This document shows, piece by piece, positions 36,689 through 45,175 of a stretch of DNA of 64,000 bases. The notes beneath the pieces were generated by a model that was given only the letters and a program-made list of their open reading frames with translations, made no database searches and was not told the origin of the DNA. The position numbers and the translations under genes were made by a program. The DNA comes from Draconibacterium sediminis (GTDB lineage Bacteria; Bacteroidota; Bacteroidia; Bacteroidales; Prolixibacteraceae), in NCBI RefSeq assembly GCF_000949475.1, contig NZ_JRHC01000001.1, positions 310,001-374,000 of the forward strand, written 5' to 3'. Within the stretch, counting starts at the first letter, position 1. Every line of letters starts with the position of its first letter.

Positions 36689-37876
36689 ATGCAGAAATTT
36701 TACATTCTAACCACTTTTATTTTCCTGTTTTTCACCTCGCCTTTGCTTGCCGGTGCGACATTTGTGCAACAGGATACCACACATACCGACACTACGCTGG
36801 TCGACCAGTTTCTGGGTTTGTTTCAGGAAAGCGATCTCGACCGGATTCCTGAAATCAAACGTTCGCGGAGGCAGCAGGTGGATGCACTGTTAAAATCCAT
36901 ACTGGAAGAACCCGGCAAACTGCAGTTTAGCGGAGTGGCAACAGCATCGGTTCAGGTACCGCTTGAAAATGATCAGGTATGGAAAGGGGTTGGCACGTTT
37001 GATATTTTTGCTTTTGTAAGTTTTGGGCCGTCGGCGCTATTGTTTTTCGACCTGGAAGCCGGAGGAGGACAAGGCCCTGATGCTCTTATTCCGAATGTTT
37101 CGGTGTTGAATGCTGATGCGGGTGGTGGCGATGGTAAAGGCGAGAACCTCATCGTATTGGAAGCCTGGACCGAATTTAAAATGTTGAAAGATATTTTCAC
37201 AGTTACTTTTGGGAAGCTGGATCCAACAAACTATTTCGATAATAACCTGCATGCCAACGATGAAACCTCCCAGTTTATAAGCGGAGTGTTTGTTAATAAC
37301 CCGGTTTTGCCGGTGGGAGTCAACAGTCCGGGAATTCGTTTTCGTACCACATTTGTAAAACGTTTTTACATTCAATACGGGCAGTTTATGGCCAACCCGC
37401 AGGAAGAGAATATTATGAAAAATCACCTGAAACTATTGGAAACCGGTATTAAACTTTTCGCAGAAAGCGGATGGGAGGCCAATTTCAGAGTGTTCGGTCA
37501 TGAACAACCTCTGGCCGGCGATAGTCGGGGATTTGGTATTTCTTTCGACCAGTTGATTGCCAACCACTTCACCATTTTTGGGCGTTATGGTGCAAACAGT
37601 AAGGAACTGGCCCAATGGCAAGGCATAAAAAATGCCTGGAGTGGAGGTGTTGGTTTCCGGCAATATATCCTGAATCGTGAGCTCAAAGTCGGGCTGGCCT
37701 ATGCCGAAACGCAAACAACAGCTTACGAAAATCCCGAGCAAATGGCCGAATTCTATTTCAGTACCCAACTCAATCGGTGGGTATTTATCTCGCCTCATGT
37801 GCAGTGGATTAAAACCTGGCGCTCCGAAGATTCTGAGCATTTTCTTGCAGGGCTACGAATTAATTTGAGCTACTAA
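36689..37876 (+). CDS. OprB-like carbohydrate-selective porin
   Basis: A protein of about 395 residues when started at the Met at 36689, giving the signal peptide MQKFYILTTFIFLFFTSPL. An upstream Met at 36629 adds 20 residues without signal character. After a helical stretch (about 35-70) the sequence alternates like a barrel, with FGKLDPTNYFDNN and FRTTFVKRFYIQYGQF typical of OprB-type porins. It probably lets sugars or other small solutes cross the outer membrane. It is a single gene with no transport partner nearby. Confidence 0.75.
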   Translation: MQKFYILTTFIFLFFTSPLLAGATFVQQDTTHTDTTLVDQFLGLFQESDLDRIPEIKRSRRQQVDALLKSILEEPGKLQFSGVATASVQVPLENDQVWKGVGTFDIFAFVSFGPSALLFFDLEAGGGQGPDALIPNVSVLNADAGGGDGKGENLIVLEAWTEFKMLKDIFTVTFGKLDPTNYFDNNLHANDETSQFISGVFVNNPVLPVGVNSPGIRFRTTFVKRFYIQYGQFMANPQEENIMKNHLKLLETGIKLFAESGWEANFRVFGHEQPLAGDSRGFGISFDQLIANHFTIFGRYGANSKELAQWQGIKNAWSGGVGFRQYILNRELKVGLAYAETQTTAYENPEQMAEFYFSTQLNRWVFISPHVQWIKTWRSEDSEHFLAGLRINLSY

Positions 37877-37996
37877 AATTGTAAGCAGGAAAATATTTCA
37901 CCGGCCGGTAAACAAAAAGAAACTAAAAGGTCTTAAAATATATTAAGAAGGTTTACGTTTTGTAATTACACAACGGTCATAATAAAATTACTACTT

Positions 37997-38791
37997 ATGA
38001 AAACAGAAAAGAAATTTTTAGTTGCACTGGCCCTGATGACGGCCATTTTTATATCCTGTAGCGATGATGGGGATATGATGAACGACGGCGAATCGTTATT
38101 TGGTGTGCGTATTGAAGCACTGAATACAGAATTTAGTTTACCGGTTCAGACTTCAATGAAATCTGTAACAATAGACGCTGAATCCATTGCCTGGGATTCG
38201 GCACATCTTGTGGTTTCCAGCATTAAGTTCGAGGCGGAATTAAAAAGTGTGGTTACCGGCGAAGACTCGATTGAAATTGAATACAAATGGTATGGCCCCC
38301 AAATGGTTGACTTGCTGAACAACGAACTTACCATGGGTAACTTTGTGCTTCAGCCGGGGTATTACGACGAAATTGAACTAAAAGTAAGCGGATTACAGGA
38401 AAATGCCGGCGACAACCCCGTGTTCTACCTTGCAGGAACTTATACCAACGACACCGGAACGACGCCTATTGTAGTGATGGTGAATCACGATGTATATTTT
38501 AAAACCGAAAAAGAAAATGTGGAAGTCACCGAAGAGGAAATCGATTTTACCTCAATCATTCAGCTTTATTTGGATGAACTGATGGCTGATGTAGATGTGG
38601 CCGATCTTGATAATGCAGAGTTGGTAGATGGTGTGTTGCTGATATCATCTGATCACAATACCGGAATTTATCAAACCATTATCGGTAACCTGGAGCACGA
38701 TCATCGCACGCATTACAAACACAAACATCACGACGATGACGATGAGCATGATGGTTATGATGATGATCACGACGGTCATGACGATGATTAA
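37997..38791 (+). CDS. DUF4382-like lipoprotein with His/Asp-rich tail
   Basis: A 264-residue lipoprotein (lipobox FISC, Cys21). The central region has the VDLLNNELTMGNFVLQPGYY pattern seen in DUF4382-type beta-sandwich proteins, so that family is tentative. The last 31 residues (234-264) contain nine histidines and thirteen aspartates, an obvious metal-binding tail, perhaps for Zn, Ni, Cu or Ca. It ends at a strong bidirectional terminator. It lies between a porin and a convergent DUF5777/cupredoxin unit, which makes a role in metal handling plausible but unproven. Confidence 0.75.
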   Translation: MKTEKKFLVALALMTAIFISCSDDGDMMNDGESLFGVRIEALNTEFSLPVQTSMKSVTIDAESIAWDSAHLVVSSIKFEAELKSVVTGEDSIEIEYKWYGPQMVDLLNNELTMGNFVLQPGYYDEIELKVSGLQENAGDNPVFYLAGTYTNDTGTTPIVVMVNHDVYFKTEKENVEVTEEEIDFTSIIQLYLDELMADVDVADLDNAELVDGVLLISSDHNTGIYQTIIGNLEHDHRTHYKHKHHDDDDEHDGYDDDHDGHDDD

Positions 38792-38807
38792 GGAATACTA
38801 TATCAAA

Positions 38808-38855
38808 TAAAAAAAAGACGCCTGAAGAAATTTCCGCTTCAGGCGTCTTTTTTTC
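38808..38855. terminator. Bidirectional rho-independent terminator
   Basis: AGACGCCTGAAG pairs perfectly with CTTCAGGCGTCT (12 bp, 9-base loop), with an A run on the left and a T run on the right. It ends the His/Asp-tailed lipoprotein gene and could also stop transcription from the right. Confidence 0.9.
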
Positions 38856-38879
38856 TGAAAGTCCTCATCTTTTTATATG

Positions 38880-39190
38880 TATTGCCGTTTGAGTTTCGTC
38901 CGGGAGCACCATCTGGCTTCGATCTGCTTTCTTTGCCGGACGATTTCCCTTTGGTCATTTCATCCCGGCGCTACACACCGGGTTATTCTCATTCGACGCT
39001 TCCAGCGTCATAAAAAACTTGCAATTCCTACATTGCAGGTCTAAAACTCGCCTTAATTTTGTGATTCAGTTCAATATCCCGAAGGGATAAAATGTGACTA
39101 ACCTCGGGTGAAACCCGGGGTTGGTGTGCGGTAGTTTAAAGGCGCAATCAGTAAGCGATTCAACGCACAATCGTTATATGCGCCTTGTAA
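38880..39190. repeat. Dispersed palindromic repeat region
   Basis: This gap holds CCCGGCGCTACACACCGGG (38967-38985), GACGCTTCCAGCGTC (38996-39010), TATCCCGAAGGGATA (39076-39090) and CCTCGGGTGAAACCCGGGG (39102-39120). The same styles occur at 15.15-15.33 and 55.4-55.6 kb. No gene is visible. Confidence 0.55.
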
Positions 39191-39271
39191 TCTGTCCATT
39201 TCTATGAAATGCAGTCAACAGGACTCACTTCCATCTCTGTTGGTGAGAATTGGGAATCATGCATGTTCATT

Positions 39272-40114
39272 TTATTCTGTCCACCCCGGATCGTATTTCA
39301 ATTTGAATTCGCGAATCAGGTTAAAACCAAAATACAGGTTTCCATCGCCCCAACTACCTGTACTGTTGGTATAAACAGCCTGGTGAAACATCCTGTTGTT
39401 GTTCGACAAAACCAGTTGAAACAGGTGTCCTCCGGTGTCGATGTCAACACCTAAAGAAAGCGCATTGTCTCCCATAATATCAGAATTAAACGGAGCCAGA
39501 TATTCCAGGTTTGCGGATACTTTTTTAGAGATTCGGACCGCGGCAGCCGTTCCAAGAGTAAATACCGAAAGGTTTTCCCCAACATCATAGAGATACCCGG
39601 TTTCTAAAAACCCCGGCGAAAGATGCAAGGCAAATTTACCAATGGTTTTCGATAGGTGAAGTTGTGCATTCCACGACAATTTATCCGAGAAGTTGTCTGA
39701 AGCTTCAGGGAAATAATCGCGAATTGTAGGTATAGAACTTCCAACGCTTAACACAGCCGAAAAAGGAAAATCGCTCTTTTGCTGAACAAGCCGGTATTTC
39801 GCAAAAGCGTCGTAAGTTTTTAACCAGGTACTACGCCCCACGCCAAGGTTAAAGTTATCGCCAAAGCCATACTCAAAACCCAGTCGCATTGAGGCATCAT
39901 CAAGGCCAAATAATTCGTAAAGGCCGCCGCTGATGTCGCCAAAACGGTGTTGGATCAGCAGTCGTAATTCGCCATCGCCCGCCAGGTTGGCCGATTGACC
40001 ATTTACAATACGCGTTCCCTGGAAAGCATTTTCAATCCCATTCTCTTCTTCCTGTCCCGAAGCTGCACACGTAAGAATTACATGAAGCAGTAAAAACAAA
40101 CTAATTCTTTTCAT
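39272..40114 (-). CDS. DUF5777 family beta-barrel protein
   Basis: A 280-residue exported protein with signal peptide (about 1-20) and a barrel-like body. The segments TRIVNGQSANLAGDGELRLL and IQHRFGDISGGLYELFGLD match the DUF5777 family, which is common in Bacteroidota and often encoded with copper, haem or YceI-like proteins. It starts 9 bp after the cupredoxin/T9SS gene and is presumably translated from the same message. Molecular function is unknown. Confidence 0.82.
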   Translation of the reverse strand: MKRISLFLLLHVILTCAASGQEEENGIENAFQGTRIVNGQSANLAGDGELRLLIQHRFGDISGGLYELFGLDDASMRLGFEYGFGDNFNLGVGRSTWLKTYDAFAKYRLVQQKSDFPFSAVLSVGSSIPTIRDYFPEASDNFSDKLSWNAQLHLSKTIGKFALHLSPGFLETGYLYDVGENLSVFTLGTAAAVRISKKVSANLEYLAPFNSDIMGDNALSLGVDIDTGGHLFQLVLSNNNRMFHQAVYTNSTGSWGDGNLYFGFNLIREFKLKYDPGWTE

Positions 40115-40123
40115 ATTATTCGT

Positions 40124-41389
40124 TTAGCGTTTAATTAATTTTCTGATTTGCAATTCGTCGCCATCCTGTACGTGAACAAAGTACAATCCTTGAGGTAAGT
40201 CAGAAATATCAAGTTCAGTTCTGTTACTCCTATTTGTTTGGCGAACCGAGCGTGTTTTTCCACTGATATCGATCATCCGAACCTCTACGTTTGTAATAAA
40301 TTCCTGGAATTCGAGTGTTACTCTATCGCTTGCAGGATTTGGATACAGGATAAATGAACTAAGTTGCTGTTCACGAACACTGGTAACATTAAAAATGTCG
40401 GTGAAATTTGTATTATGACTGAAATTCAGAATGGTATCGCCAAGTACCTCATTGAGCTCCAAACGCCAGGCGTGGTCGGTTGGAGGAGCGTCATAACTGC
40501 CGCTGCTGTTGTGGTCAGCATAAAAATCAATGGTATACGACTGGCCTGTTTCAATTCCGTATGCCACAATTTCAAAATCGGCTTCAACTGTAACTTCGGT
40601 TTTGTATAACTCTGTGCCGTCACTTTTATCGATTACCCAAAGATGAAGACTTTGGCCCTCGTGAGGATTCATTCCCGAGAACTGCACCGTAAGTTTATTT
40701 TGCCACATAATGTCGGTAAAGTTTGTATTGTGGGCAAAGTTAAGCGTGGCATCGCCCGTTACATTGTTCAGCTCCATTTGGTAAGCGTGGTCGGTTGGCG
40801 GAGCGTCGTAGGTGCCGTTTCCATTGTGGTCGGCAAAGAAATTTACAAAGTACGAATGATCTGTCTCCAATCCTGAAACCTGTACCTGAAATTCAGCATT
40901 TATAGTTTCTGTGGTTCTGGCAACCTCTTTCCCTGAATCCTTTTCAACTACCGATAAGTAAAGCATTTGCCCAACATGAGGATTCATGCCCGAGAACTGA
41001 ACGGTTAGCATATGTTTGCCGGTGTTGTTTGCCGGTTGTACTACTATTGTACCACGCATTCCCTGTCCTGCGTGCGGATCGCATTGGTAATTGTTCGTTC
41101 CGGCAGTAGTAAAAGTATGCGAAAAGGTCCATCCCGTTCCAACTGAGTTTCCAAACGATTCCGGATTGTCGGGATACGTGGATGTAGTGCCATTTACATT
41201 GTGCGAGCCGTCGGTGTTTCGCCATTCAACAACATCGCCAACATTTATGGTTAGTTCACTGGGAGTAAAAACATTGCTCGTAACCTGCACAACGTGCGTG
41301 GTTTGTGCGTTGCTCACCGCGGCCGAAATTAGCACAAGAACTACTAATAATCCGCTAAGTTTTCCGTGTAAAGTAAAATTTGTTTTCAT
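40124..41389 (-). CDS. Secreted cupredoxin with tandem repeat modules and T9SS sorting domain
   Basis: A 421-residue secreted protein (421 from the second Met at 41389, 424 from 41398; the second gives a tidier signal peptide). Counting from the longer form, a plastocyanin-like domain (about 33-118) carries a full type 1 copper set: His66, Cys106, His109 and Met114 (GSHNV and YQCDPHAGQGMRG). Two similar modules follow at about 131-230 and 235-335, each opening with LTVQFSGMNPH and holding an Asp-rich FADHNGNGTYDAPPTDHA-type segment. The C-terminus (about 348-424, YPNPASDRV ... RKLIKR) is a type IX secretion type A sorting domain. The protein is thus exported to the cell surface or medium, probably as an electron carrier or copper binder. 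Confidence 0.88.
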   Translation of the reverse strand: MKTNFTLHGKLSGLLVVLVLISAAVSNAQTTHVVQVTSNVFTPSELTINVGDVVEWRNTDGSHNVNGTTSTYPDNPESFGNSVGTGWTFSHTFTTAGTNNYQCDPHAGQGMRGTIVVQPANNTGKHMLTVQFSGMNPHVGQMLYLSVVEKDSGKEVARTTETINAEFQVQVSGLETDHSYFVNFFADHNGNGTYDAPPTDHAYQMELNNVTGDATLNFAHNTNFTDIMWQNKLTVQFSGMNPHEGQSLHLWVIDKSDGTELYKTEVTVEADFEIVAYGIETGQSYTIDFYADHNSSGSYDAPPTDHAWRLELNEVLGDTILNFSHNTNFTDIFNVTSVREQQLSSFILYPNPASDRVTLEFQEFITNVEVRMIDISGKTRSVRQTNRSNRTELDISDLPQGLYFVHVQDGDELQIRKLIKR

Positions 41390-41466
41390 AGGCCTCAATT
41401 TTAGATTTTAATGGAATAGAAGATGATTATATCTATAATCGGCAGAAAAAAGAGGCAAATCTGTTG

Positions 41467-41670
41467 TTAATTGTCCTTATTTGTTTTTAACCCAAGTGGC
41501 AAATACATTGGACAAACACTAAAAATACTGGTCAGTAAAAAGACGATTGCAACCACCAGTAAAATGATTCCCAGCGTTCCACTTACAGTTCCTGTAAAAT
41601 AGAGTACAGCAAGCACTGCGGCCACAATAATTCTTAAAACCCTGTCAACGATTCCCATGTTTTTCTTCAT
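41467..41670 (-). CDS. DUF2892 family inner-membrane protein
   Basis: A 67-residue protein with two membrane helices (about 11-28 and 30-50). The pattern NMGIVDRVLRIIVAAVLA followed by SVCPMYLPLGLKT is typical of DUF2892 (YgaP C-terminal-like) proteins, which are often found with sulfur or redox proteins. It lies 69 bp upstream of the cupredoxin gene on the same strand. Confidence 0.88.
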   Translation of the reverse strand: MKKNMGIVDRVLRIIVAAVLAVLYFTGTVSGTLGIILLVVAIVFLLTSIFSVCPMYLPLGLKTNKDN

Positions 41671-41811
41671 CTCTTATATTTTAATTTTGTTAACGATCTA
41701 ATTGTCAATTTTATACATTGTTGTTGATACATCTGTTGTCCCTGAACCTTTCCTGCCATTGTAAACAAGTGAAAGGTATAAAGTGTTGAGAGTTATCATT
41801 TCTAGTTAACA

Positions 41812-43101
41812 CTATTCTTGTTTTTCAAGCTTATCTTTCAACCATTTATTGGTCACACTTTTAGGCCGTATAATTGGTTGGTTCAATCCCAGGGCAAGAA
41901 CACTTTGGGCACAAAATCCAAGAACCCGGGAAAGGCCGAATAATACAGTATAAAAACCGTATTTTTTAATTCCGTAATGATAAAGCAGTGAACCGGAAAT
42001 AGCATCTACGTTGGGATATGGATTGGCTACTTTTCCTCCTTTATAATCTTTTAAAATGTTGGGTACCACATAGTATAGTTTTTTTACGGTTTGCAGGTAA
42101 GCAGAATTGGGGCAGTACTTATTTCCAAATTCCATAAATGCTGAGAAGCGCGGATCGGTAATCCGAAGCACAGCATGTCCGTAACCAGGGATAACTCTTC
42201 CGTTTTCCAGTTCATTATTGATGTAGGCGGTAATATCGTCGGTTGTTGGCGAATCGCCCAATTGAGCGTGAATACCCTGAATAAACTGCAGACATACCTG
42301 GTTTGCCAGTCCGTGTAATGGTCCGGCCAGTCCGTTAAGCCCGGCCGATGCCGCATAATAAATATTTGAAAGTGCAGAGTTCACTACCCTCGAGGTAAAG
42401 GCACTTACGTTTCCGCCCTCGTGGTCGCAGTGCAAAACCAAATAAAGCCTTAACAGCTCCGAAAATGAACGCTCGGAATTTACTCCTAACATTTGAGCAA
42501 GGTTGTTGCTCCAGTCGAGTCTCGGGCTGTAATCTATAGGCTGCTTTCCCAACAAATGAATACGATAAATAGCAGCGGCAATTGTTGGTAGTTTTGATAA
42601 AAGATTCAACGAATCTTCAAGGGTATATTCCCAGTACTGCGCTTTGGTCATTTCCGGTGTGCCATAGTTTTGTTTAAATACCGACCGCCCTTCCATGGAC
42701 AGAATACACATGCTAAATAGGGTCATGGGGTGCATTTTTTTTGGCAGGCTGCGAATAAACGACCACATAAACTTCGGAAGTTTCGATCTGGCGTTGATTT
42801 CTTCCCGCAATTCCGCCATTTCATCGTCATCGGGAAATTTTCCGGCACAGAGCAAATAAAATATTTCTTCAGGAAGACGGTCTTCAAATTCCGGAATTGA
42901 ATATTCGCTGATAAACAATCCTTTGTAAGGATCAACAAAAGATGTATTACACACCAGTGAAGTCATTCCCCGCATGCCACCCAGCAACTGTTTTACTTTA
43001 ATTTCTCCAACGGTTGTATCGGCATGGTTCTTCAGAATATCGGCAATTTCCCCGCCCAGAATCTCCTTTCGCTTGTTTACATTCTTTTTTAATAGTTCCA
43101 T
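41812..43101 (-). CDS. gltA: Citrate synthase, eukaryote-like type
   Basis: A 429-residue enzyme that condenses oxaloacetate with acetyl-CoA. Active-site segments are HCDHEGGN, GPLHGLANQ (first catalytic His) and PGYGHAVLRITDPR (second His and the region leading to the catalytic Asp). Sequence style (LLGGMRGMTSLVCNTSFVDP) resembles mitochondrial citrate synthase rather than the NADH-regulated E. coli enzyme, a known feature of some Bacteroidota. It is monocistronic. The enzyme type is secure; the symbol follows common usage. Confidence 0.93.
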   Translation of the reverse strand: MELLKKNVNKRKEILGGEIADILKNHADTTVGEIKVKQLLGGMRGMTSLVCNTSFVDPYKGLFISEYSIPEFEDRLPEEIFYLLCAGKFPDDDEMAELREEINARSKLPKFMWSFIRSLPKKMHPMTLFSMCILSMEGRSVFKQNYGTPEMTKAQYWEYTLEDSLNLLSKLPTIAAAIYRIHLLGKQPIDYSPRLDWSNNLAQMLGVNSERSFSELLRLYLVLHCDHEGGNVSAFTSRVVNSALSNIYYAASAGLNGLAGPLHGLANQVCLQFIQGIHAQLGDSPTTDDITAYINNELENGRVIPGYGHAVLRITDPRFSAFMEFGNKYCPNSAYLQTVKKLYYVVPNILKDYKGGKVANPYPNVDAISGSLLYHYGIKKYGFYTVLFGLSRVLGFCAQSVLALGLNQPIIRPKSVTNKWLKDKLEKQE

Positions 43102-43304
43102 GGCTTACAATTTATCGACGAAAGTTTAGGCCACTTTATGAGCAGCCTAATCTTGCTGTCCGTTACATATTTATTTACTGCGATTTAAACGATATGGTTT
43201 CACATCCTGGCTTACTTGTAATCGTATACTCTTACATTAAAATCGGATAGAAATAGGAGCCTGCTTCAGATGAAGAAACGCTGTAGTAAAAAATTAAATA
43301 AAAA

Positions 43305-43339
43305 GGCCGGGGCTGTGTATTTTAAATCAATACAGCCCC
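43305..43339. repeat. GGCCGGGGCTGT REP palindrome, copy 1
   Basis: GGGGCTGT pairs with the distal TACAGCCCC around an A/T-rich loop. It lies just past the end of the broken REP-associated transposase. Confidence 0.8.
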
Positions 43340-43357
43340 AGTATATAGAGATTCAAT

Positions 43358-43989
43358 CTATTCAATAATAACTTGTTTCACTTCACTATGCATTCCATTG
43401 TGGAAATCCAGAAATTCTTCCTGACCGCCATAAATTTCCCATACTAACTTCCGATTAAGTTTTGTCTTTTTTTGACCGGATAAAGCATTATAGGAACTGA
43501 AGAAATAGGTTTTGAAATTATTGGAAAGACCATGTTTTTCAGGATTATAATGAGTATAAATATCAAGTATTCCAAGTATTCATGTTGGTCAATTTCTAAT
43601 CTTTTGAATTTTGGGTCAAATAGGTTACTAACTCCGTTTTCCTGTTTATTTATAGCCATTGCATAGCTTGTAAATAATCGTCCTAGTTGTTTACTGGCAA
43701 GTTTCCCAATCTCCTCTTCATTTTGAAGTAAAGGCCGGGGCTGTATTTTCGATTCAGATACAGCCCCGGCCTCTACCTCATCTTTAATTTTTACTATTAG
43801 GTGAAAATGGTTGGGCAACAAGCAGTATGCAAGAATATCCATATAGTGCATTAGGTATCTTTCAATTAGCAAGAGGAAATAATGATAATTTGGAGTTGTG
43901 AAAAAGATCTTTTCCCGATTGATACCGCGGTTAAACAGATGGTAATAACCACCTCCCAAAAGTGGTGTCTTTGTTTTTATTGAAGGCAT
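43358..43989 (-). pseudogene. REP-associated tyrosine transposase (RAYT), frameshifted
   Basis: A Y1 transposase gene starting at 43989 with HUH pair His61/His63 in LLPNHFHLIV. The frame stops at 43444, but a one-base shift near 43555-43565 restores the expected C-terminus (THYNPEKHGLSNNFKTYFF ...) up to a stop at 43358, so a single-base deletion is likely. The catalytic tyrosine region lies at or beyond the break. A GGCCGGGGCTGT palindrome is embedded in the coding region (43733-43771, residues about 73-86), in frame. Two more copies flank the gene. Confidence 0.82.
43733..43771. repeat. GGCCGGGGCTGT REP palindrome, copy 2, inside the RAYT gene
   Basis: GGCCGGGGCTGTAT pairs with ATACAGCCCCGGCC, a perfect 14 bp stem. 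It lies within the transposase reading frame and adds about 13 in-frame residues (about 73-86) between the HUH motif and the KLASKQLGRLF helix. Confidence 0.85.
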
Positions 43990-44044
43990 AATGCCATCAA
44001 GATAAGCATTATATAAATTTTTGAAAGAGATTGGAGATAAACTT

Positions 44045-44089
44045 AACGGCCGGGACTGTGTATTTTAAATGAATACAGCCCCGGCCGTT
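44045..44089. repeat. GGCCGGGGCTGT REP palindrome, copy 3
   Basis: AACGGCCGGGACTGTGTATT pairs with AATACAGCCCCGGCCGTT. It lies upstream of the RAYT start, completing a flanking pair with the copy at 43305. Confidence 0.8.
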
Positions 44090-44126
44090 ATTTCAGAGTA
44101 GTGGTGGAATTACCAAATTTGCTTGG

Positions 44127-44891
44127 TTATTGCTCAAAATTAAGCGACCAATCGGGAAGGAACCAACCCGTTACCACCTCTGTTTTGCGAAGATGTGGTT
44201 GTATATTCCCCCATAACTCGCTTAGTTTTTCCGAATAGTTTTCCTGAAGAGATGCTTCCAGTTTGCGCATCGACAACGGATTTTCCGCCCGGTCCATAAC
44301 GATCCAGCATGGCGAGTCGTAACCCAAGGTAACGGTATACAAATCCCAGCCCCAGTTTGCGTCTGTGCTCTTGCTAAATTCAATATATTTTTTCACAGCT
44401 TCTGCCATTTCTTTATCGTGGCCGGCTTTTAAATAGAAAAAGGTCCATTCGCAATACCGGTTGTCTCTTGTCTGGCCGGCATAATCGTCGGTATGGTACG
44501 ACAGGTCTTTATTCCAGTGAATAATTGTTTCGCGCGTTGTAGATAGATCCCTGATTTTTTTGTTGGAATCAAAACCATCATCTTTCATTTTTTCGCCTAA
44601 TTCGCCAGCTTTTGCAAACACCTGGTCTAAAGCTGCAAAATTCTCGAAAGGCACTACCCAGTAAAACGAACTTACATCGGTTCTGTAGGTATACACTGGC
44701 ACTTCGAATTCAAATTTTTTCCAAAGATCAATCGCCTCTTGCTGCATTTTGTTAAACGATGGCAGATCGGCAGGTTGTACAAACTCTTCAAATACTAAAA
44801 AGTTCTCGGGCATGGCAGGTGCCTCTTGTGCCTGTAGCGAAACAATTCCCATAAAAAGGAAAAGACAAATAATAATTCCTGTTGTTTTCAT
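44127..44891 (-). CDS. Secreted protein with two dimeric alpha/beta-barrel-like halves
   Basis: A 254-residue exported protein with signal peptide ending near LQAQ (residues 1-21). The body looks duplicated: about 30-130 (FLVFEEFVQPADLPSFNKM ... FYWVVPFENFAALD) and about 145-250 (CEWTFFYLKAGHDKEM ... PCWIVMDRAENP) share a strand-helix-strand rhythm seen in NIPSNAP/ABM-like dimeric barrels. I do not recognise a named family. Its operon context is not informative, as it stands alone downstream of repeat DNA. Confidence 0.7.
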   Translation of the reverse strand: MKTTGIIICLFLFMGIVSLQAQEAPAMPENFLVFEEFVQPADLPSFNKMQQEAIDLWKKFEFEVPVYTYRTDVSSFYWVVPFENFAALDQVFAKAGELGEKMKDDGFDSNKKIRDLSTTRETIIHWNKDLSYHTDDYAGQTRDNRYCEWTFFYLKAGHDKEMAEAVKKYIEFSKSTDANWGWDLYTVTLGYDSPCWIVMDRAENPLSMRKLEASLQENYSEKLSELWGNIQPHLRKTEVVTGWFLPDWSLNFEQ

Positions 44892-45003
44892 TTGGTTAAT
44901 TTTTTTGATTTACTCTTGTCTTTACGAAATCAGATTGAATTGGTTATCAATGTGTTTTGTGGTCAGTTTACCTTCTTCTAAAACATTTAATGCCATTTCC
45001 AAT

Positions 45004-45045
45004 AATCCTTCATCGTTAATCCTTCATCGTTAGTCCTTCATTCGT
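45004..45045. repeat. Short tandem repeat, three 14-bp units
   Basis: AATCCTTCATCGTT occurs twice exactly and a third time with changes (AGTCCTTCATTCGT). It lies in the 284 bp gap between the secreted protein and the acyltransferase. Confidence 0.75.
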
Positions 45046-45175
45046 AGTTGTTTATCGAAATCATTTCGTAAAACCGATGATACGTGTAATTTTTGCAAAG
45101 AATTATGGGAAACTTGTTTAATGAGGATTCCGTTAAAGCCAAAATGAAGTTAACAGACTAAAAACTACCGCTGCC

